Part shown: piece after piece, positions 63,928 through 64,000 of the stretch
Layout: every line of letters begins with the position of its first letter
Position numbering within the stretch: position 1 is the stretch's first letter
NCBI RefSeq assembly: GCF_007896845.1
Contig: NZ_VOHS01000019.1
Location: 1 to 64,000, forward strand
From: Chitinophaga pinensis
GTDB taxonomy: Bacteria > Bacteroidota > Bacteroidia > Chitinophagales > Chitinophagaceae
DNA: 64,000 nt
Direction: 5' to 3'
Notes under the pieces: generated by a model
Told to the model about the DNA's origin: nothing
The model's database searches: none
The model's input: only the letters and a program-made list of their open reading frames with translations
Program-made: the position numbers and the translations under genes

Positions 63928-64000
63928 ATGCGCCTAATTTTAACTATTGTCTGTGTAGCCTTATTGGTATCTGCCTGCGAAAAAGAACGTCATGAAGAAA
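63928..64000 (+). CDS. Lipoprotein, 5' part only
   Basis: An open frame from the ATG at 63928 reads MRLILTIVCVALLVSACEKERHEE to the window edge. The lipobox LVSAC puts the lipid cysteine at residue 17. Only the signal and the first mature residues are visible. Confidence 0.65.
   Translation, partial: MRLILTIVCVALLVSACEKERHEE

Overview
The window looks like a chromosomal segment of a Chitinophaga-type bacterium (Bacteroidota, Chitinophagaceae). The evidence is SusC/Oar-style TonB-dependent receptors with carboxypeptidase-like N-terminal domains, many lipoproteins, Bacteroidota -7 boxes of the form TAnnTTTG with no Shine-Dalgarno dependence, a split transketolase, DUF6452/DUF6048 envelope genes and an mreBCD-mrdA-rodA cluster. 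Genus-level placement is inference from protein style, not from a search.

Layout. 1-2550 is a decaying accessory patch: a frameshifted AraC regulator, a metallo-beta-lactamase-fold hydrolase with a doubtful 5' end and a GNAT remnant with an internal deletion, ending at tRNA-Ser(GCT). 2850-12180 holds a fatty-acid desaturase, fabF, uvrA, a lipoprotein/outer-membrane pair, an ElaA acetyltransferase and a tandem ABC ATPase. 12229-20660 is the alpha-2-macroglobulin/penicillin-binding protein 1C pair. 20667-25950 has rarA, a membrane protein, an M13 peptidase and small envelope proteins. 26568-36643 holds an Oar-like receptor, an Lrp/AsnC regulator divergent from PEP synthase, an M57-like peptidase and an IS1182-type insertion sequence. 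36670-44573 holds a lipoprotein, a second TonB receptor, an unknown 136-aa protein, a calcineurin-like phosphoesterase and a DUF47-PiT phosphate uptake pair. 44757-49967 has rmlA, galE, a transketolase C-terminal subunit and an ECF sigma/repeat membrane protein/CpxP-like trio. 50047-58021 (minus strand) is the cell-shape operon mreB-mreC-mreD-mrdA-rodA with a hydrolase, an AraC regulator and a SnoaL-like protein tightly downstream. 58377-64000 has purD, a POT transporter, an OPT transporter and the start of a lipoprotein gene.

The most interesting signal is regulatory. Six promoters, all reading leftward, have the same architecture: a TAnnTTTG-like -7 box, exactly 8 nt, then tandem 7-mers (plus-strand form near ATGTTAA) repeating every 11 bp. 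They sit upstream of both TonB receptors (two tandem copies for the Oar-like one), the lipoprotein, the 136-aa unknown and the phosphoesterase, beside the phosphate transporter. An 11-bp direct-repeat period is what OmpR/PhoB-family regulators bind, so I propose that this is a PHO regulon of a Bacteroidota PhoB, including outer-membrane uptake and possibly phospholipid remodelling by a PlcP-like phospholipase. The pattern is seen directly; the regulator and the phosphate link are inference.
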